From Nocardia brasiliensis NBRC 14402 (GTDB taxonomy: Bacteria > Actinomycetota > Actinomycetes > Mycobacteriales > Mycobacteriaceae): a DNA stretch of 64,000 bases. The position numbers were made by a program, and so were the translations under genes. Below, one piece after another: positions 46,201-55,528 of the stretch (positions are counted from its first letter, which is position 1; the number at the start of each line of letters is the position of its first letter). The stretch lies in assembly GCF_000308475.2 (NCBI RefSeq), contig NZ_BAFT02000037.1, positions 1 to 64,000 on the forward strand, given 5' to 3'. A model generated the notes under the pieces. It was not told where the DNA came from and ran no database searches. It saw only the letters and a program-made list of their open reading frames with translations.

Positions 46201-46454
46201 CCGGTGTCGTAGTCGGTGACGACAATCTCCTGGCGATGGCGAACTACTTGCGGTTGTTCGACGAATGGCACCCTGCGCAGATCACTGTTCCGGCCTTGGC
46301 GTTGGCGGCGACCGGCACCACTGCTGCCGCGCCGCATTGGCAGATCGGCGCGACACAGGTGCAGGTGGCCGCCGATCACTTCTCCATCCTGGACGCGCAC
46401 GCCGCTGCGGCCGCGCGCGCCATCGAGCCGTGGTTGCGGGCTATCGCGGGGTGA
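43233..46454 (+). CDS. Type I polyketide synthase 2: KS, inactive AT remnant and thioesterase, no ACP
   Basis: 1073 residues from ATG 43233 with AGGGG upstream. An N-terminal docking helix ([20 protein letters not shown]) fits the C-terminus of PKS 1. The KS is complete ([22 protein letters not shown]). The AT region keeps its edges ([50 protein letters not shown]) but the nucleophile elbow GHSxG and the HAFH region are gone, so it cannot select extenders. A type I thioesterase follows: [17 protein letters not shown] (Ser), VDTFDP, ADHFSIL (His). There is no ACP, so the last condensation must use an ACP in trans, or the KS only passes the chain to the TE. Its 3' end overlaps the convergent MaoC gene by 14 bases. 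Confidence 0.92.
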   Translation: MAVDGDELVRALRTTMKENVRLRAEAEQRREPIAVVGMACRYPGGASSPEQLWELVAAGRDAIGDFPDDRGWDLARLYDPDPDHKGTSYVRSGGFIAGAADFDPRFFALSPREAIALDPQQRLLLEGTWELLEHAGLDPAALRGSRTGVFAATMYQDYTWLSAQHADALNGRWGLGMMGSVLSGRVAYTFGFNGPALTVDTACSSSLVATHLAMQSLRRGESDLAVAGGATVMATPSVILEFSRQRALAPDGRCKSFADNADGTGWSEGMGLLLLERLGDAQRNGHHIHAVLRGSAVNSDGASNGLTAPSGPAQERVIRAALADAGLGPAEVDAVEAHGTGTTLGDPIEANALLATYGRDHHADRPLWLGSLKSNIGHTQAAAGVGGLLKMIMALRHDTLPRTLHAEVPSSRVDWGDGAVSLLRSHRPWRRDVAGAPRRAGVSAFGASGTNAHVIVEEPPVTPAVEDVAAQPDPTSPTVWLLSARTAAALTARAAQLGAWLDAHPAHRPVDLAHSLATTRAHLEYRAAIVGTGVAELRSALRVLAEQAAPKRMTYRDRIARGTGTKGGHRVAYVVGSDRAEWPRAVVDLLRAAPVFAERFRACADALLRNGGADLRAVVTGATGAPPADRDDVARQGLFALAVASAAVWQEYLPASVPVIDDNVCPAAGRFLSGTVTLEQAAREVVSNMSQPPSRRLAELVMAGYRTFIELGPRADGPSGIAEQVAETDSARRAVVLAGLAPFDRAGTYDIAGAVATAYACGATVDWSRLVPPGRRIDLPTYPFQRSRFWLEPVAETPPPPPQAPAASGHTLTALLRRADAAGDLLGGVEMLVAASRYRHSFDSATRGAHPGSAMLLSEGASPVVVCIPSFLAGSGPHQFIRLTTEFTTRPRAFALRLPGFGSATAQPDSWQAALDSLADTIATACGDLPFVLVGHSIGGVLAHALTDHLDRAGRPPSGLVLVDTFDPAPGHRQETFRWAMRHIMSLDPAGVVVGDDNLLAMANYLRLFDEWHPAQITVPALALAATGTTAAAPHWQIGATQVQVAADHFSILDAHAAAAARAIEPWLRAIAG

Positions 46455-47316
46455 GGGAGGCGGTGAGATGCGCGAATCCCTTGTCCGCGTGCCGCAGTGA
46501 CAGGTGCCAACCGGACCCGTCGTTCGTGCGTTCGACGGCCAGCCGGGCCTCGCCCGGAACGAGCATCGGCTTGCCGAAGGTGACGTCATAGGCGCAGGCG
46601 GCGGGGAACTCGCCCGGTACCGAGCCGAGAACGGCTGCCGCCTGCCACATTCCGTGCGCGATCGGCCCGGGGAAACCGAGGAGGCGGGCGCCGATCCCCG
46701 AGACATGGATCGGGTTGTAGTCCCCGGAGGCGGCGGCGTAGTGGTTGACAGTCCGCTGATCGACGCGCAACGGGGCGCCGGACAGCACCTGCGAGTCGTC
46801 GCTCCGACCGTCCGGGCGGGGACCGGCGGGACGCTTCTGCTGTTTCAACAGCGTCGCTGTCTGTTTCCACACCGGTTCCCCGGCGGTGGACACCTCGCTG
46901 ATCAGATCGAAGACCTTGCCCCGCCGATGGTCGCGCAGATCCGCCGCGTGCACGGTGACGTCCAGCAGTTCGTCGTTACGCAGCGGCCGTCGTTGCTCGA
47001 TGACGTTGCGCAGGTGGACGAGTCCGGGCAGCGCGAACGGGAAATCGCGGGCCACCATCAGGCGCATCGCCACCGGATTGGCCAGGACGGACGGATAGGT
47101 GAGCGGCAGTGCGCCGGTGTCGGGGAGGCCGCAGGCTGCGCGATACGCGTCGAGTTCGGCTGGGCGCACGGGTGCGCCGGCCATTGTCAGTTTCGTGTTC
47201 GGCAGTGCCTGCGGCCGCGCATTGAGCACCGGGATCGGCAGTGCGCCGACGAAGGCCCGCAGATACAACTCGGCGATCCGAGGTCTGCTCGACAGCTGCT
47301 CGGTGGATGAACTCAT
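46441..47316 (-). CDS. MaoC-like acyl dehydratase
   Basis: 291 residues from ATG 47316. Double hot-dog layout: an N-terminal half with degenerate hot-dog ([35 protein letters not shown]) and a C-terminal half with the R-specific hydratase motif [32 protein letters not shown], containing catalytic Asp and His. It catalyses reversible hydration of 2-enoyl thioesters. Last gene of the leftward operon, probably acting with the crotonase upstream on the acyl chain. Confidence 0.9.
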   Translation of the reverse strand: MSSSTEQLSSRPRIAELYLRAFVGALPIPVLNARPQALPNTKLTMAGAPVRPAELDAYRAACGLPDTGALPLTYPSVLANPVAMRLMVARDFPFALPGLVHLRNVIEQRRPLRNDELLDVTVHAADLRDHRRGKVFDLISEVSTAGEPVWKQTATLLKQQKRPAGPRPDGRSDDSQVLSGAPLRVDQRTVNHYAAASGDYNPIHVSGIGARLLGFPGPIAHGMWQAAAVLGSVPGEFPAACAYDVTFGKPMLVPGEARLAVERTNDGSGWHLSLRHADKGFAHLTASLTPR

Positions 47317-47345
47317 GGGGCTACCCGTTCGTCGTAGTGAGCTGG

Positions 47346-48338
47346 TCAGGACGGCGTGGGCAACGGAGCGGCTCCGTGATCGGGTTCGGGTACCGCGTAT
47401 TTGCGACCCACCCGGGTACCGTCGCGCCAGCTCTGCGGCCGGGCCAGGAACGGTGTGTCGCCGAGCGTGGCGACGTCGTCCACGAGCGCGGTCAGGCGAC
47501 GGTGCGCGGTAACGGACGAGGCCGCGCCGAGGAATTCGGCGGCCTCGGTGCGCAGGCCCTGCGAAAGCGGCTGGCTTGCACCGAAGTAGACGCTGTGTTT
47601 GATGGCGCGCACGGCGGTCCTGGGCCGGGTCGCCAGCCGAGCCGCCGTGGCGCAGGTGTATTCGAGCAGTTCGGCCGGCGGTACCACGGCCTCGACGAGG
47701 CCGGCCTGCAGTGCCTGCTGCACGGTCAGGGTGGCGCCGTCGAGCAGCAGGTCCAGTGTGCGCGCCGTGCCGAGCATGCGAGCGAGCCGTTGACTCGCGC
47801 CACCGCCGGTGGACAGCCCGGCCAGGATCTCGATATTGCCCAGGACGATGCGTGCGTCGTCGGCGGCGCAACGCAGATCGCAGGCGAGTGCGAGCTCGAA
47901 GCCGCCGCCCAGCGCCGGACCATTGATCGCCGAAAGGTACACCGCACCAGAATGATTCATCCGCAGCACGGTCTGCCGCCAGCGGTGTGCCCAGACCGCG
48001 CCGACACCCGCGGCGCCACCGAAACGTTCGGCCGCGGTGGCGACGCCGGGCAACCGCAGGACGAGATCCAGCGCGCGCACACCGATCTGCAGCAGGGGCG
48101 CGGGCAGCCGCGGCGCCATCGCGGAAGTGTCGCGCAGTGCGGTCGGTTCGGCGTGGCCGAGGAACCGGCCGTCCACACCGCCGGTCAACACGACGGCTCC
48201 GACCGAGGGATCAGCCTCCACGGCCTGCGTCAGCAGGTCGAGATCGCGGATGAGGGCGGCGGTGACGAAGTTCGACGGCGGATCGGCGTAGCGGGCGATG
48301 ACCACTCGCCCGGTCTGGCTCAGTTCTAACGTCTCCAT
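47346..48338 (-). CDS. Enoyl-CoA hydratase/isomerase (crotonase) family protein
   Basis: 330 residues from ATG 48338 behind AAGGGAG. The oxyanion-hole region INGPALGGGFELALACDLRCAADDARIVLGNIEIL and AGLSTGGGASQRLARMLG are crotonase hallmarks. The usual first oxyanion loop is replaced by FLGHAEPTALRD followed by an insertion (PLLQIGVRALDLVLRLPG). The catalytic Glu positions are not both evident, so hydratase, isomerase and hydrolase activities are all possible. It lies 29 bases before the MaoC gene in the same operon. Confidence 0.85.
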   Translation of the reverse strand: METLELSQTGRVVIARYADPPSNFVTAALIRDLDLLTQAVEADPSVGAVVLTGGVDGRFLGHAEPTALRDTSAMAPRLPAPLLQIGVRALDLVLRLPGVATAAERFGGAAGVGAVWAHRWRQTVLRMNHSGAVYLSAINGPALGGGFELALACDLRCAADDARIVLGNIEILAGLSTGGGASQRLARMLGTARTLDLLLDGATLTVQQALQAGLVEAVVPPAELLEYTCATAARLATRPRTAVRAIKHSVYFGASQPLSQGLRTEAAEFLGAASSVTAHRRLTALVDDVATLGDTPFLARPQSWRDGTRVGRKYAVPEPDHGAAPLPTPS

Positions 48339-48363
48339 CGGAAATCACTCCCTTGCAACGGAA

Positions 48364-50706
48364 TCAGGTCTTGTCGCCGGGCCACCAGTTCCAGCGGCCC
48401 ATGAGGCTCATCGCCGCGGGCACGATCATGCTGCGGATGACGGTGACATCCAGGGCGACCGCGATGGCCAGCCCGATGCCGATCTGTTCGATCGGCAGGA
48501 ACCCGCCGAAGCCGAACGCGCCGAACACCGCGATCATCAGCACCGCCGCACCGGTGATCAGCGGCGCGGTGCGGGCGATGCCGACGGCGACCGCTTCGTG
48601 GTTGTCCCGGGTCTGCAGGTACCGCTCCCGGACCCGGTTGAGCAGGAACACCTCGTAGTCGGTGCTCAGCCCGACCATCAACGCGAGCACCAGGATGGGG
48701 GCGAACGAGAGCAGATAGCCGGGCTGATCCAGCCCGGGTACCTGTGGCAGCCAGCCTTTCTGGAAGATCGCGACGAGCACGCCGAAGGTCGCGCCCACCG
48801 CGAGCCCGTTCATGAGAATCGCTTTGAGCGGCAGGAAGATCGAGCGGAACGAGATCAACAGCACGACGTAGAGCGCGATGAGCATCAGGACGATGACCCA
48901 GGGCAGCTTTCGCTCGATCTCGTGGTTGGGGTCCACCGCTCGTGCGGTGTTGCCGCCGACATCGGCGTGCATCGTGTCCGGCAGGGCTTCGGTGCGGGCG
49001 CGCACCCGGTCCAGCAGGGTGATCGTGGCGTCGTCCGCGAAGGGGCGGGTCGAGATCACTTCGACGACGGATTTGTGTCGATCGCCGGAAACGTAGTACC
49101 GCAGGCCCTGTTGCGCGTCGGCCGGGAGCCGCTCGAATGTGGTGGGATCGAGTGCCTGCCACCGCAACTCGGGTGAAAGCTGTTGCGTGACAGTCAGTGC
49201 GGAGTTCACCGCGGCGACATCGGGAAGCGCCGACAGGTCGGTGATCAACGTGCTCAGCTCGCTGCCGACCGCCGGGTCGGTGACCGCGGCGTCCGTGCGG
49301 ACCACGACCTGGATGGGGGCGGCCACGCCGGGGCCGTATTGTGTTGCGACGCGGTCGAATCCGCGCCCGATCGCCGATGACGACGGCAGGATCTCCGGGC
49401 CGGGCAGCGACAGTTTCATGTCCGCCGCCGGTATCGCGAGCAGGACCAGCACCGCGATACCCGCGCCCAGGAAGGCGAACCGGTGTCGCATCACCGTCGC
49501 CGCCAGGCGATACCACCGATGCGACGCCAATCGAGTGTCGTCGGCGGACTCGTCGGTGCGGAATCGGGCCGGGATCGGGATCTTTCCCGCGTTGATCCGC
49601 GGGCCGAGTACCTGTAGCAGCACCGGCAGCAAGAGCAGCGACGTCAGGGTGGTCACCGCGACGACGACCACGGCGCCGACGGCCAGCGAGACGATCGTGT
49701 TCATCCGGACGATGAACAACGGCAGCGCCGCCACGATGATGGTCAGGCCCGAGGTGGCGACGGTACGGCCGCCCGTGCGCAAGGTTCGGAGCACCGACGC
49801 GTGCACATCGTTGCCCGCGGCGAGTTCCTCCTTGAACCGTTTGATCATGACGAGCGAATAGTCCACGCCGACACCCAAACCGAGCATCAGGACGATGTTC
49901 TCGACGAAGATCGACAGCTCGGTGCGGGCCGCGAGGACGCCGATGATGCCGAGCGTCACCGCGATCCCGGTGATCGTGACCGCCATCGCCGCGACCATCG
50001 CCAGCACGCTGCGGAACAACAGCAGCAGCACGATGACGATCAACGGGAACGCCAGCAGCTCGCTGCGGATCAGGCCCTCGGCGGCGAGTTTGTTCGCCTC
50101 GCCCTGCATGCCCTGCACGCTGAGGATGGCGACATCGAGGCCCTGCCCCTCGAATCGTGCACCGAGATCCTCCTGCACCACCGGGACCTTCTTGGTGGCT
50201 TCGTCGTTGCCCAGGCCGATCCCGATCGCGGTGGTGACGGTGCGGCGGTCCGCACCGACGAATTTTCCTCTGTTCAACGGCGACAGCGTGTTCCAGCCGA
50301 AGCTGCCGCTCACCTGGAGCCGCGCGTCGGCGACGGTGGTCTCGAACACCTCGCGCGCTCGCTGTTCGAAAGCGGGGCTGTCGACGGTCTGTTGCTTGTC
50401 ATGGATCACCAGCAGCACGTCGGTCGCGCCGCGGCCCGCCAAGCCCGCGGCGAGCTCGTCGCGGACCGCGACGGTGCCCGACCCGGGCACGTCCCAGCCC
50501 TGGCTGTTCAGCGACTCGGCCAGCGTGGCGCCGCCGAGCGCGCCGAGCATGAGCAGCACGATCCAGACCACGGTGAGCAATCGGACCCGTCCGGCCGTGA
50601 AGCGGGCGACCAGATCCGGCCAGCCCGAACGGATTCCGTCATCGGAGCCGGCCGGGTCCCGGCCGGCGTCGTCACGGTCGGCCGCCGGGGACGCCTGCCG
50701 GGTCAA
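48364..50706 (-). CDS. MmpL/RND-type lipid exporter
   Basis: 780 residues, with a TTG start overlapping the ACP stop (TTGA). The architecture is two repeats of one helix, a large periplasmic domain and five helices. Signature segments are LTVVWIVLLMLGALGGATLAESL (helix 1), VENIVLMLGLGVGVDYSLVMIKRFKEEL and the second-repeat equivalent FAPILVLALMVGLSTDYEVFLLNRVRERYL, including the proton-relay Asp-Tyr pairs. Mycobacterial MmpL proteins export complex lipids such as PDIM. In a FAAL/PKS cluster it most likely exports the product. Confidence 0.93.
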   Translation of the reverse strand: MTRQASPAADRDDAGRDPAGSDDGIRSGWPDLVARFTAGRVRLLTVVWIVLLMLGALGGATLAESLNSQGWDVPGSGTVAVRDELAAGLAGRGATDVLLVIHDKQQTVDSPAFEQRAREVFETTVADARLQVSGSFGWNTLSPLNRGKFVGADRRTVTTAIGIGLGNDEATKKVPVVQEDLGARFEGQGLDVAILSVQGMQGEANKLAAEGLIRSELLAFPLIVIVLLLLFRSVLAMVAAMAVTITGIAVTLGIIGVLAARTELSIFVENIVLMLGLGVGVDYSLVMIKRFKEELAAGNDVHASVLRTLRTGGRTVATSGLTIIVAALPLFIVRMNTIVSLAVGAVVVVAVTTLTSLLLLPVLLQVLGPRINAGKIPIPARFRTDESADDTRLASHRWYRLAATVMRHRFAFLGAGIAVLVLLAIPAADMKLSLPGPEILPSSSAIGRGFDRVATQYGPGVAAPIQVVVRTDAAVTDPAVGSELSTLITDLSALPDVAAVNSALTVTQQLSPELRWQALDPTTFERLPADAQQGLRYYVSGDRHKSVVEVISTRPFADDATITLLDRVRARTEALPDTMHADVGGNTARAVDPNHEIERKLPWVIVLMLIALYVVLLISFRSIFLPLKAILMNGLAVGATFGVLVAIFQKGWLPQVPGLDQPGYLLSFAPILVLALMVGLSTDYEVFLLNRVRERYLQTRDNHEAVAVGIARTAPLITGAAVLMIAVFGAFGFGGFLPIEQIGIGLAIAVALDVTVIRSMIVPAAMSLMGRWNWWPGDKT

Positions 50707-50984
50707 CGAATGGCCTCGGCCGCATCCGCCTGCGCCCGCCGCGCGGCCAGATCGTCGACGAGGTCGACCACCTGACCCACCGTGCGGATGTCGACCAGGA
50801 GTTCTCGATCGACCCGGTGTCCGAGGTGGCGTTCCAAGTCCACGAGCAGGTCGACGAAATCCATCGAATCCATGCCGAGGTCTTCGCGCAGATTGGTCGC
50901 CGGATCCGACATCTCCTCGACCGGCAGAGCCATCGTCTCGCTGATCAACGCGATGACGCGTTCCTCGATCTCGACCCTGTTCAT
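50703..50984 (-). CDS. Second free-standing acyl carrier protein
   Basis: 93 residues from ATG 50984 with AGGAGGGG upstream. The attachment site reads EDLGMDSMDFVDLLVDLERHLG with a normal DSM. The fold is FAS/PKS II-like. It lies between the ThDP enzyme (37 bases upstream) and the exporter (overlapping). Because PKS 2 lacks an ACP, this protein is a good candidate for the carrier of the last extender or of a ThDP-enzyme substrate; that is inference. Confidence 0.9.
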   Translation of the reverse strand: MNRVEIEERVIALISETMALPVEEMSDPATNLREDLGMDSMDFVDLLVDLERHLGHRVDRELLVDIRTVGQVVDLVDDLAARRAQADAAEAIR

Positions 50985-51021
50985 AACGTCCCCTCCTGGT
51001 CCACTCGGCGTTGGTATCTCG

Positions 51022-53415
51022 TCAAGATGGCAATGCAGTCCCCGCTGCCGCCAGCGCGGCGGGCGCGAGTTCGTCCCGCTGCCATCCCAACACAGAAAAC
51101 CTGCTCAAACCATCACCTTCGTTGTTGTGGCCGAGAAAGATCGAATAAAGGTTGATCGTGTTGCTCTGGTCGAGCTGATCGGCGAAAGGCACATCATCGA
51201 AGGCGATTACGCGCCGATGGCGGATGGTGAGCGGTCCGACCCGGCGGTCCCAATCTTCCGGAGTGAAGGTAAGTACCCCGGTCTGTCCGCTCACCGCGCC
51301 GGGCCGCAGACCCTCGCGATAGGTGCGGATGACCGAGTGGCTGCCGTTGACGAACCGGAAGATGTTCAGGCTCTTCGGCATCGGTGCACGGTCCACGGCG
51401 ATCTGATGGACCAGCGCGGGCAGGATGTCCGGAGTCATCGCGGCCGAGCCGTCACCGGTGAAGCACAGCACGTGCTCGTCGCGCCGGGTGACGACGCCCG
51501 GCAGTGCCATCAGGCCGTCGCCCATCAGCCCGCGTCCGTACCAACCGGAGAAGCCCCGATTGGTCCTGGGCAGGTTGTTCACCGCGGTGAGGCCGACCCG
51601 GCCGATATCGTAGACGCCGACGTAGCGGTAATCACGCTGCTGGATCAGCTCTTCCAGCACCGACCCGAGACGGCGGAAGAAGTAGTTCGTCGTCATCGGC
51701 CGTAGCGGCAGCAAGCCGACCACGTCACCATACGAGTCGGTGCTCGCGGCGATGGCGGCGCGCCGATACGCCAGCACCTCGGGGTCGACGTCGAGTCGAT
51801 CCAGCAGGGCGCGCAAGACCTTCTCGATGTTTCCGGTCACCGTCAGGCCCGCGAAGGGAGCCTGGTCGACGGCGTGTCCGACGATCTGGATCGGGGCCAG
51901 CCTGCGCAGCGACGAGTCGGCGAACGGGGTGTCGATCTGCGGTATGGCGCTGTTCAGGAAGATCACCTGCTGTTCGTCGGCAGGCCGCAATTCACCCCTG
52001 TCGTAAAGATATTGGTGCACCCGCGCGGAGTAGCCGTACATGCTGAGGGTGCCGAGGTACTCCGGGACCACGGTTCCGTCGCGATAGCGGGTCACTGTGC
52101 CCGGCTGTGCGACCGAGTCGGCCAGGGCGATGCCCGCGCGGTGCGACAGTTCGTACATGAGCTGCTGCGCGTTGCCGGACAAGGGGCCGACCTGGCACAG
52201 CAACCGGACTCGCGCCGAGTTGAGCAGCTCGGACAGCCGGGCGAGTTCGGGCAGGTCGGTCGCCGCGGGGCGATCGGGAGCCACGGGTTCGACAGGAGCT
52301 GCCATTTCCGGATTCGCCTGTAGTACTTCGCGTGTCGCGAGGATCATCACCGGCCCGCGGTCGGCGTCGTAGGCGGCGAAAGCTTGTTGCAGGCCCTCGC
52401 CGATATGCTCGGTCCGTTCGATGTAGACCACCGGAAACCCGCGCGCCTGCAGGGACGGCCGCGCATCGCCGGTGCGGTGGATGGTGCCCTGGAAGGGATG
52501 CCACTGGTTCGGCCGCGAATCGCAGCAGACGATGAATCCCTTACTGCGCGTGGCGACGTGGTTGGCCAGCGTGCCGCGGAACTCGTCGTGCATCCCGCTG
52601 GTCGTCACGATGACGAACGGTGCGCCGTCCAGGGTCCAGCGGGCCAGCGCGGAACACCCGTGACTGTGCTCGCTCGGCGCTCGGACGATCGGGTTGCCGT
52701 TCGCCGTGGCATGAGCTTCCATGTCATCGATGAAGGTGGCGACGCCGGATCCCGTGTAGTAGTGCAGACCCCAGTCCTGACCGGCCCGCCGATTGAGAAA
52801 TGCGGAAAGTTCCCGCGCCACCGCGCTTCCGGAGAAGTCGGGGCGCAGCCGCTGGTGCAGATGTACCTGTAGCGAGTCGACGAAGGCACAGGCGATATCG
52901 GCCGCGACGACCCAATCGTGCTCGGGCTGCCACCGCGGCGTGAAATGTTCCTCGGCGTAAAAGGTATCGAGGTCCGGGGCGGTGTACACGTGCACGGTGT
53001 GCGGGCCGGGATCGAATTCGACGGTGCCGGGCAGTGAGATCGCGACCTTGGCCAGCATCCTGTTCACGGTGTCGGGCTCGGCGGCCCGATACCGGCAGTC
53101 GTCGTGGTCGATGACGAGCAAGGTGAGCACGGCGGCGTGGCCCGCCGCCGCGGCGGCGAGCGCATCCGGTAGCGCCTCGAGCGAGTCCGCGAGCACGAGC
53201 GAGAGCGGGTCATCGGGTGCGACCGCGTCCAGAAAACGGCGGGCCCTGGTCAGCACCTGGTCGTATTCCGGTTGCGCGGGGGCCCGAGCGGGCGTCGTGG
53301 CGATATCCACGTCGCGCGGTCCGGCCAGGTCTGCGAGTACGCGGGCGGCCGAGGGGCCGAGGGTAGCGCTTCGGGACACGACGGCGAGCATGCGTCTGGT
53401 GCGGCTGACAGACAT
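51022..53415 (-). CDS. Large divergent thiamine-diphosphate enzyme
   Basis: 797 residues from ATG 53415 behind GGAGGAAG. Residues 1 to about 210 form an N-terminal extension with no clear motif. The ThDP pyrimidine domain follows (catalytic Glu in RAPSEHSHG at residue 249, then FVIVTTSGMHDEFRGTLANH), then a central domain and the diphosphate domain with CFTGDGSAAM (about 654) and FVNGSH completing the GDG-N metal motif. Ordinary acetolactate-synthase-type enzymes have about 550-600 residues. The extra N-terminal domain recalls PigD/SeAAS-type enzymes that add an acyl anion to enones. A decarboxylase or C-C ligase acting on the unsaturated acyl-ACP is a reasonable hypothesis. Confidence 0.75.
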   Translation of the reverse strand: MSVSRTRRMLAVVSRSATLGPSAARVLADLAGPRDVDIATTPARAPAQPEYDQVLTRARRFLDAVAPDDPLSLVLADSLEALPDALAAAAAGHAAVLTLLVIDHDDCRYRAAEPDTVNRMLAKVAISLPGTVEFDPGPHTVHVYTAPDLDTFYAEEHFTPRWQPEHDWVVAADIACAFVDSLQVHLHQRLRPDFSGSAVARELSAFLNRRAGQDWGLHYYTGSGVATFIDDMEAHATANGNPIVRAPSEHSHGCSALARWTLDGAPFVIVTTSGMHDEFRGTLANHVATRSKGFIVCCDSRPNQWHPFQGTIHRTGDARPSLQARGFPVVYIERTEHIGEGLQQAFAAYDADRGPVMILATREVLQANPEMAAPVEPVAPDRPAATDLPELARLSELLNSARVRLLCQVGPLSGNAQQLMYELSHRAGIALADSVAQPGTVTRYRDGTVVPEYLGTLSMYGYSARVHQYLYDRGELRPADEQQVIFLNSAIPQIDTPFADSSLRRLAPIQIVGHAVDQAPFAGLTVTGNIEKVLRALLDRLDVDPEVLAYRRAAIAASTDSYGDVVGLLPLRPMTTNYFFRRLGSVLEELIQQRDYRYVGVYDIGRVGLTAVNNLPRTNRGFSGWYGRGLMGDGLMALPGVVTRRDEHVLCFTGDGSAAMTPDILPALVHQIAVDRAPMPKSLNIFRFVNGSHSVIRTYREGLRPGAVSGQTGVLTFTPEDWDRRVGPLTIRHRRVIAFDDVPFADQLDQSNTINLYSIFLGHNNEGDGLSRFSVLGWQRDELAPAALAAAGTALPS

Positions 53416-53456
53416 GAGTTGGCTTCCTCCACAGCTGGAACAGTGAGATTCGAGGA

Positions 53457-54305
53457 TCAGTCCGGACGTCGTCCGAGCAGGGCGACCGCGGAGGTGGGCA
53501 ACCAGCCCGGCCGTCGGGGATCGGGCTGCGGGAGGCGGGCGAACGGCCGCAACAGCGGCGGTAGCCGATGCCACCGATCCGCGGCGACGAGGTGCGACGA
53601 GCACTCCTCGACGGTCCAGCCGAGCGGCTCGAAGTAGCCGATGCCCGCGGCCGGGCCGAATTTGACGACAAGGTTGTTCATCTTGCCGCGCAGGGCGGGT
53701 TTGGACAGCGCGACGAACGCCGGCGAGATGATATCCGTTATCCACCAGGATATTTCGGGACGCGTCAGGTCCGCGGACAGCGATCGGACCTCGGCTTCGG
53801 CGAGATAGAGCAGCAGTCCCTCGGTGATCACCACGGTTTTGCCCGCGTGCTCGACGGCGCTGTCCAAGAAGTCGCGGCGCGCCTGCGGGTCGGCCAGGTC
53901 GACGCGGTGTCTGCTGATCCGGCAGCGCGGTGTGCGCAGCGCGAGCCGCTGTTGTTTCTCGTCGATCATCGCGGGCAGGTCGGCCTCGTGCCATTCCAGA
54001 TCGGGCGGTAGATCGAGCCGGTAGGGCCGCGTGTCGAGCCCGGCCGCCAGATTGACGACGCGATCACAGCCGCGCGCAACGCAGGTCGCGATCATGTCAT
54101 CGATCAGTTTCGTGCGGGCCACGAAGAACCACGCGCCGAGCAGCGTGCGTTTGGCGGCCGCGGCGATCGCCGCACCGCGCCGGCCCGCGAGTTCCGCGGC
54201 GAGAAAATCGTCGAAAAGCGCGTCGGGCCGGGCGGATTCGGCTGCGCGATAGGTGGCGACCCAGCGCGCGGTATCGGAAATATCGGAGATCAGTGATTCG
54301 GCCAC
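53457..54305 (-). CDS. SAM-dependent methyltransferase, leucine-carboxyl-methyltransferase-like family
   Basis: 282 residues. The signature of this actinobacterial family is present: ISDTARWVATYRAAESARPD, FFVARTKLIDD, RVVNLAAGLDTRPYRLDLP (SAM site) and TVVITEGLLLYLAEAEVRSL. Members methylate O atoms of carboxylates or hydroxyls, including polyketide tailoring. In an operon with a phthiodiolone-ketoreductase-like enzyme 13 bases upstream, methylation of the newly formed alcohol is the natural guess, as in phthiocerol. Confidence 0.88.
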   Translation of the reverse strand: MAESLISDISDTARWVATYRAAESARPDALFDDFLAAELAGRRGAAIAAAAKRTLLGAWFFVARTKLIDDMIATCVARGCDRVVNLAAGLDTRPYRLDLPPDLEWHEADLPAMIDEKQQRLALRTPRCRISRHRVDLADPQARRDFLDSAVEHAGKTVVITEGLLLYLAEAEVRSLSADLTRPEISWWITDIISPAFVALSKPALRGKMNNLVVKFGPAAGIGYFEPLGWTVEECSSHLVAADRWHRLPPLLRPFARLPQPDPRRPGWLPTSAVALLGRRPD

Positions 54306-54318
54306 GTGGGTTATCCGT

Positions 54319-55476
54319 TCAGAGTCGGCGCAGCCGCCGCATGATCTGGACCAGCAGCGCGTTCGCCGCCATGCCCTTGCTCAGACTGTGCTGGAAATAG
54401 CTGACGTTCAACAGAACGGCGTAGCGGACACCGTGATCGCGCCATTCGGCGATCTGTTCGACGATCTCGCTCGGAGTGCCGACCATGTTCAGGTCGCGTA
54501 CCAGCGAGCTCGGTGCCTTCTCGGCGTAGGACAGCATGGTCGCTTCGTCGAGCTTCTGCGGCAGCAGATCCTGCGCACCCGAGAAGGTCGATCCCAGTGG
54601 ATGCGCCACGCCGTGCCGGGCCCACATCTTGGCCGACGCATTGATGGTGAGCGTCCGTGCGACGACGCTCTCGCACAGTTCGTCCACCGCGTCACGAGTC
54701 GGTGCGGTGAGGATGGTGAAGGTCACCGCGGGCAGGATGGCCATCGGATCGCGCCCGGCGTCCGAGGCCGCGGTCCGGATCTGGTCCAGGCCCGCCGAAT
54801 AGTCTTCCGGTTGGATGGACAGTCCCGGCAACCAGGCGTCGGCGTACCGGCCCGCGATGCGGAGCATGCGCGGTCCGTGCGCGGCGATCCACACCTCCGG
54901 CCGGGTGCCGCGATAGGGCGGCACGTCGAAAACCGCGTTGTGCAAAGGGAAATAGGGCGATTCGCGGCTGACCGGCGCACCGTCGGAATCCCACAGCAGG
55001 CGGATCGTGGCCATCGCCTCCTCGAATCGGCCCACGGGTGTCCGCCAGTCGACGCCGAACGGCTCATTGTTCAAGCGCTCGCCCGGGCCGATACCGAGGA
55101 TCGAACGCCCGCCGGTCAGCAGATGCAATGTCGCGGCAGCCTGCGCGGTCACCGCCGGATTGCGGCGACCGGTGTCGGTCACGCCGATACCGAGCCGCTT
55201 GCGGGCCAGGCCGTTCTTCGCGGCGAGATAGCCGAGCGCGAGCCACGGGTCGTAGCAGGCGTGGATACGTGGCACCAGATGTGCGGCGCCGACGTATTTC
55301 GGTGTCCACACCGATTGTGGCTGCAACGAGATCAGGTGATCGGGAACCCACAGCGAATCCGCGCCGCCTGCCGCCGCCAGCATCTGGCTGCTGCGCAGCA
55401 GCATGTCGGGCGTGAATCGGGGATGCAGGCCGGCGTCGAGTAATCCGGTCCGAAAACGTTTCATCGTGAGATCCAT
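54319..55476 (-). CDS. F420-type LLM oxidoreductase, phthiodiolone-ketoreductase-like
   Basis: 385 residues; ATG 55476 is chosen because AAAAGG lies before it, although the frame extends upstream. Motifs are SLWVPDHLISLQP, GVTDTGRRNPAVTAQAAATLHLLTGGRS, ILGIGPGERLNNEPFGVDW, RPEVWIAAHGPRMLRIAGRYADAWLPG and VGTPSEIVEQIAEWRDHGVRYAVLL. This pattern matches, from memory, mycobacterial Rv2951c, which reduces the keto group of phthiodiolones with coenzyme F420. In the cluster it would set a secondary alcohol for methylation by the adjacent methyltransferase. Cofactor use is inferred from the family. Confidence 0.85.
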   Translation of the reverse strand: MDLTMKRFRTGLLDAGLHPRFTPDMLLRSSQMLAAAGGADSLWVPDHLISLQPQSVWTPKYVGAAHLVPRIHACYDPWLALGYLAAKNGLARKRLGIGVTDTGRRNPAVTAQAAATLHLLTGGRSILGIGPGERLNNEPFGVDWRTPVGRFEEAMATIRLLWDSDGAPVSRESPYFPLHNAVFDVPPYRGTRPEVWIAAHGPRMLRIAGRYADAWLPGLSIQPEDYSAGLDQIRTAASDAGRDPMAILPAVTFTILTAPTRDAVDELCESVVARTLTINASAKMWARHGVAHPLGSTFSGAQDLLPQKLDEATMLSYAEKAPSSLVRDLNMVGTPSEIVEQIAEWRDHGVRYAVLLNVSYFQHSLSKGMAANALLVQIMRRLRRL

Positions 55477-55528
55477 GAGTGACCTTTTCGTTGGCTGCGG
55501 TTCGGGTATCTGGGCACGGCGTGGTCGT

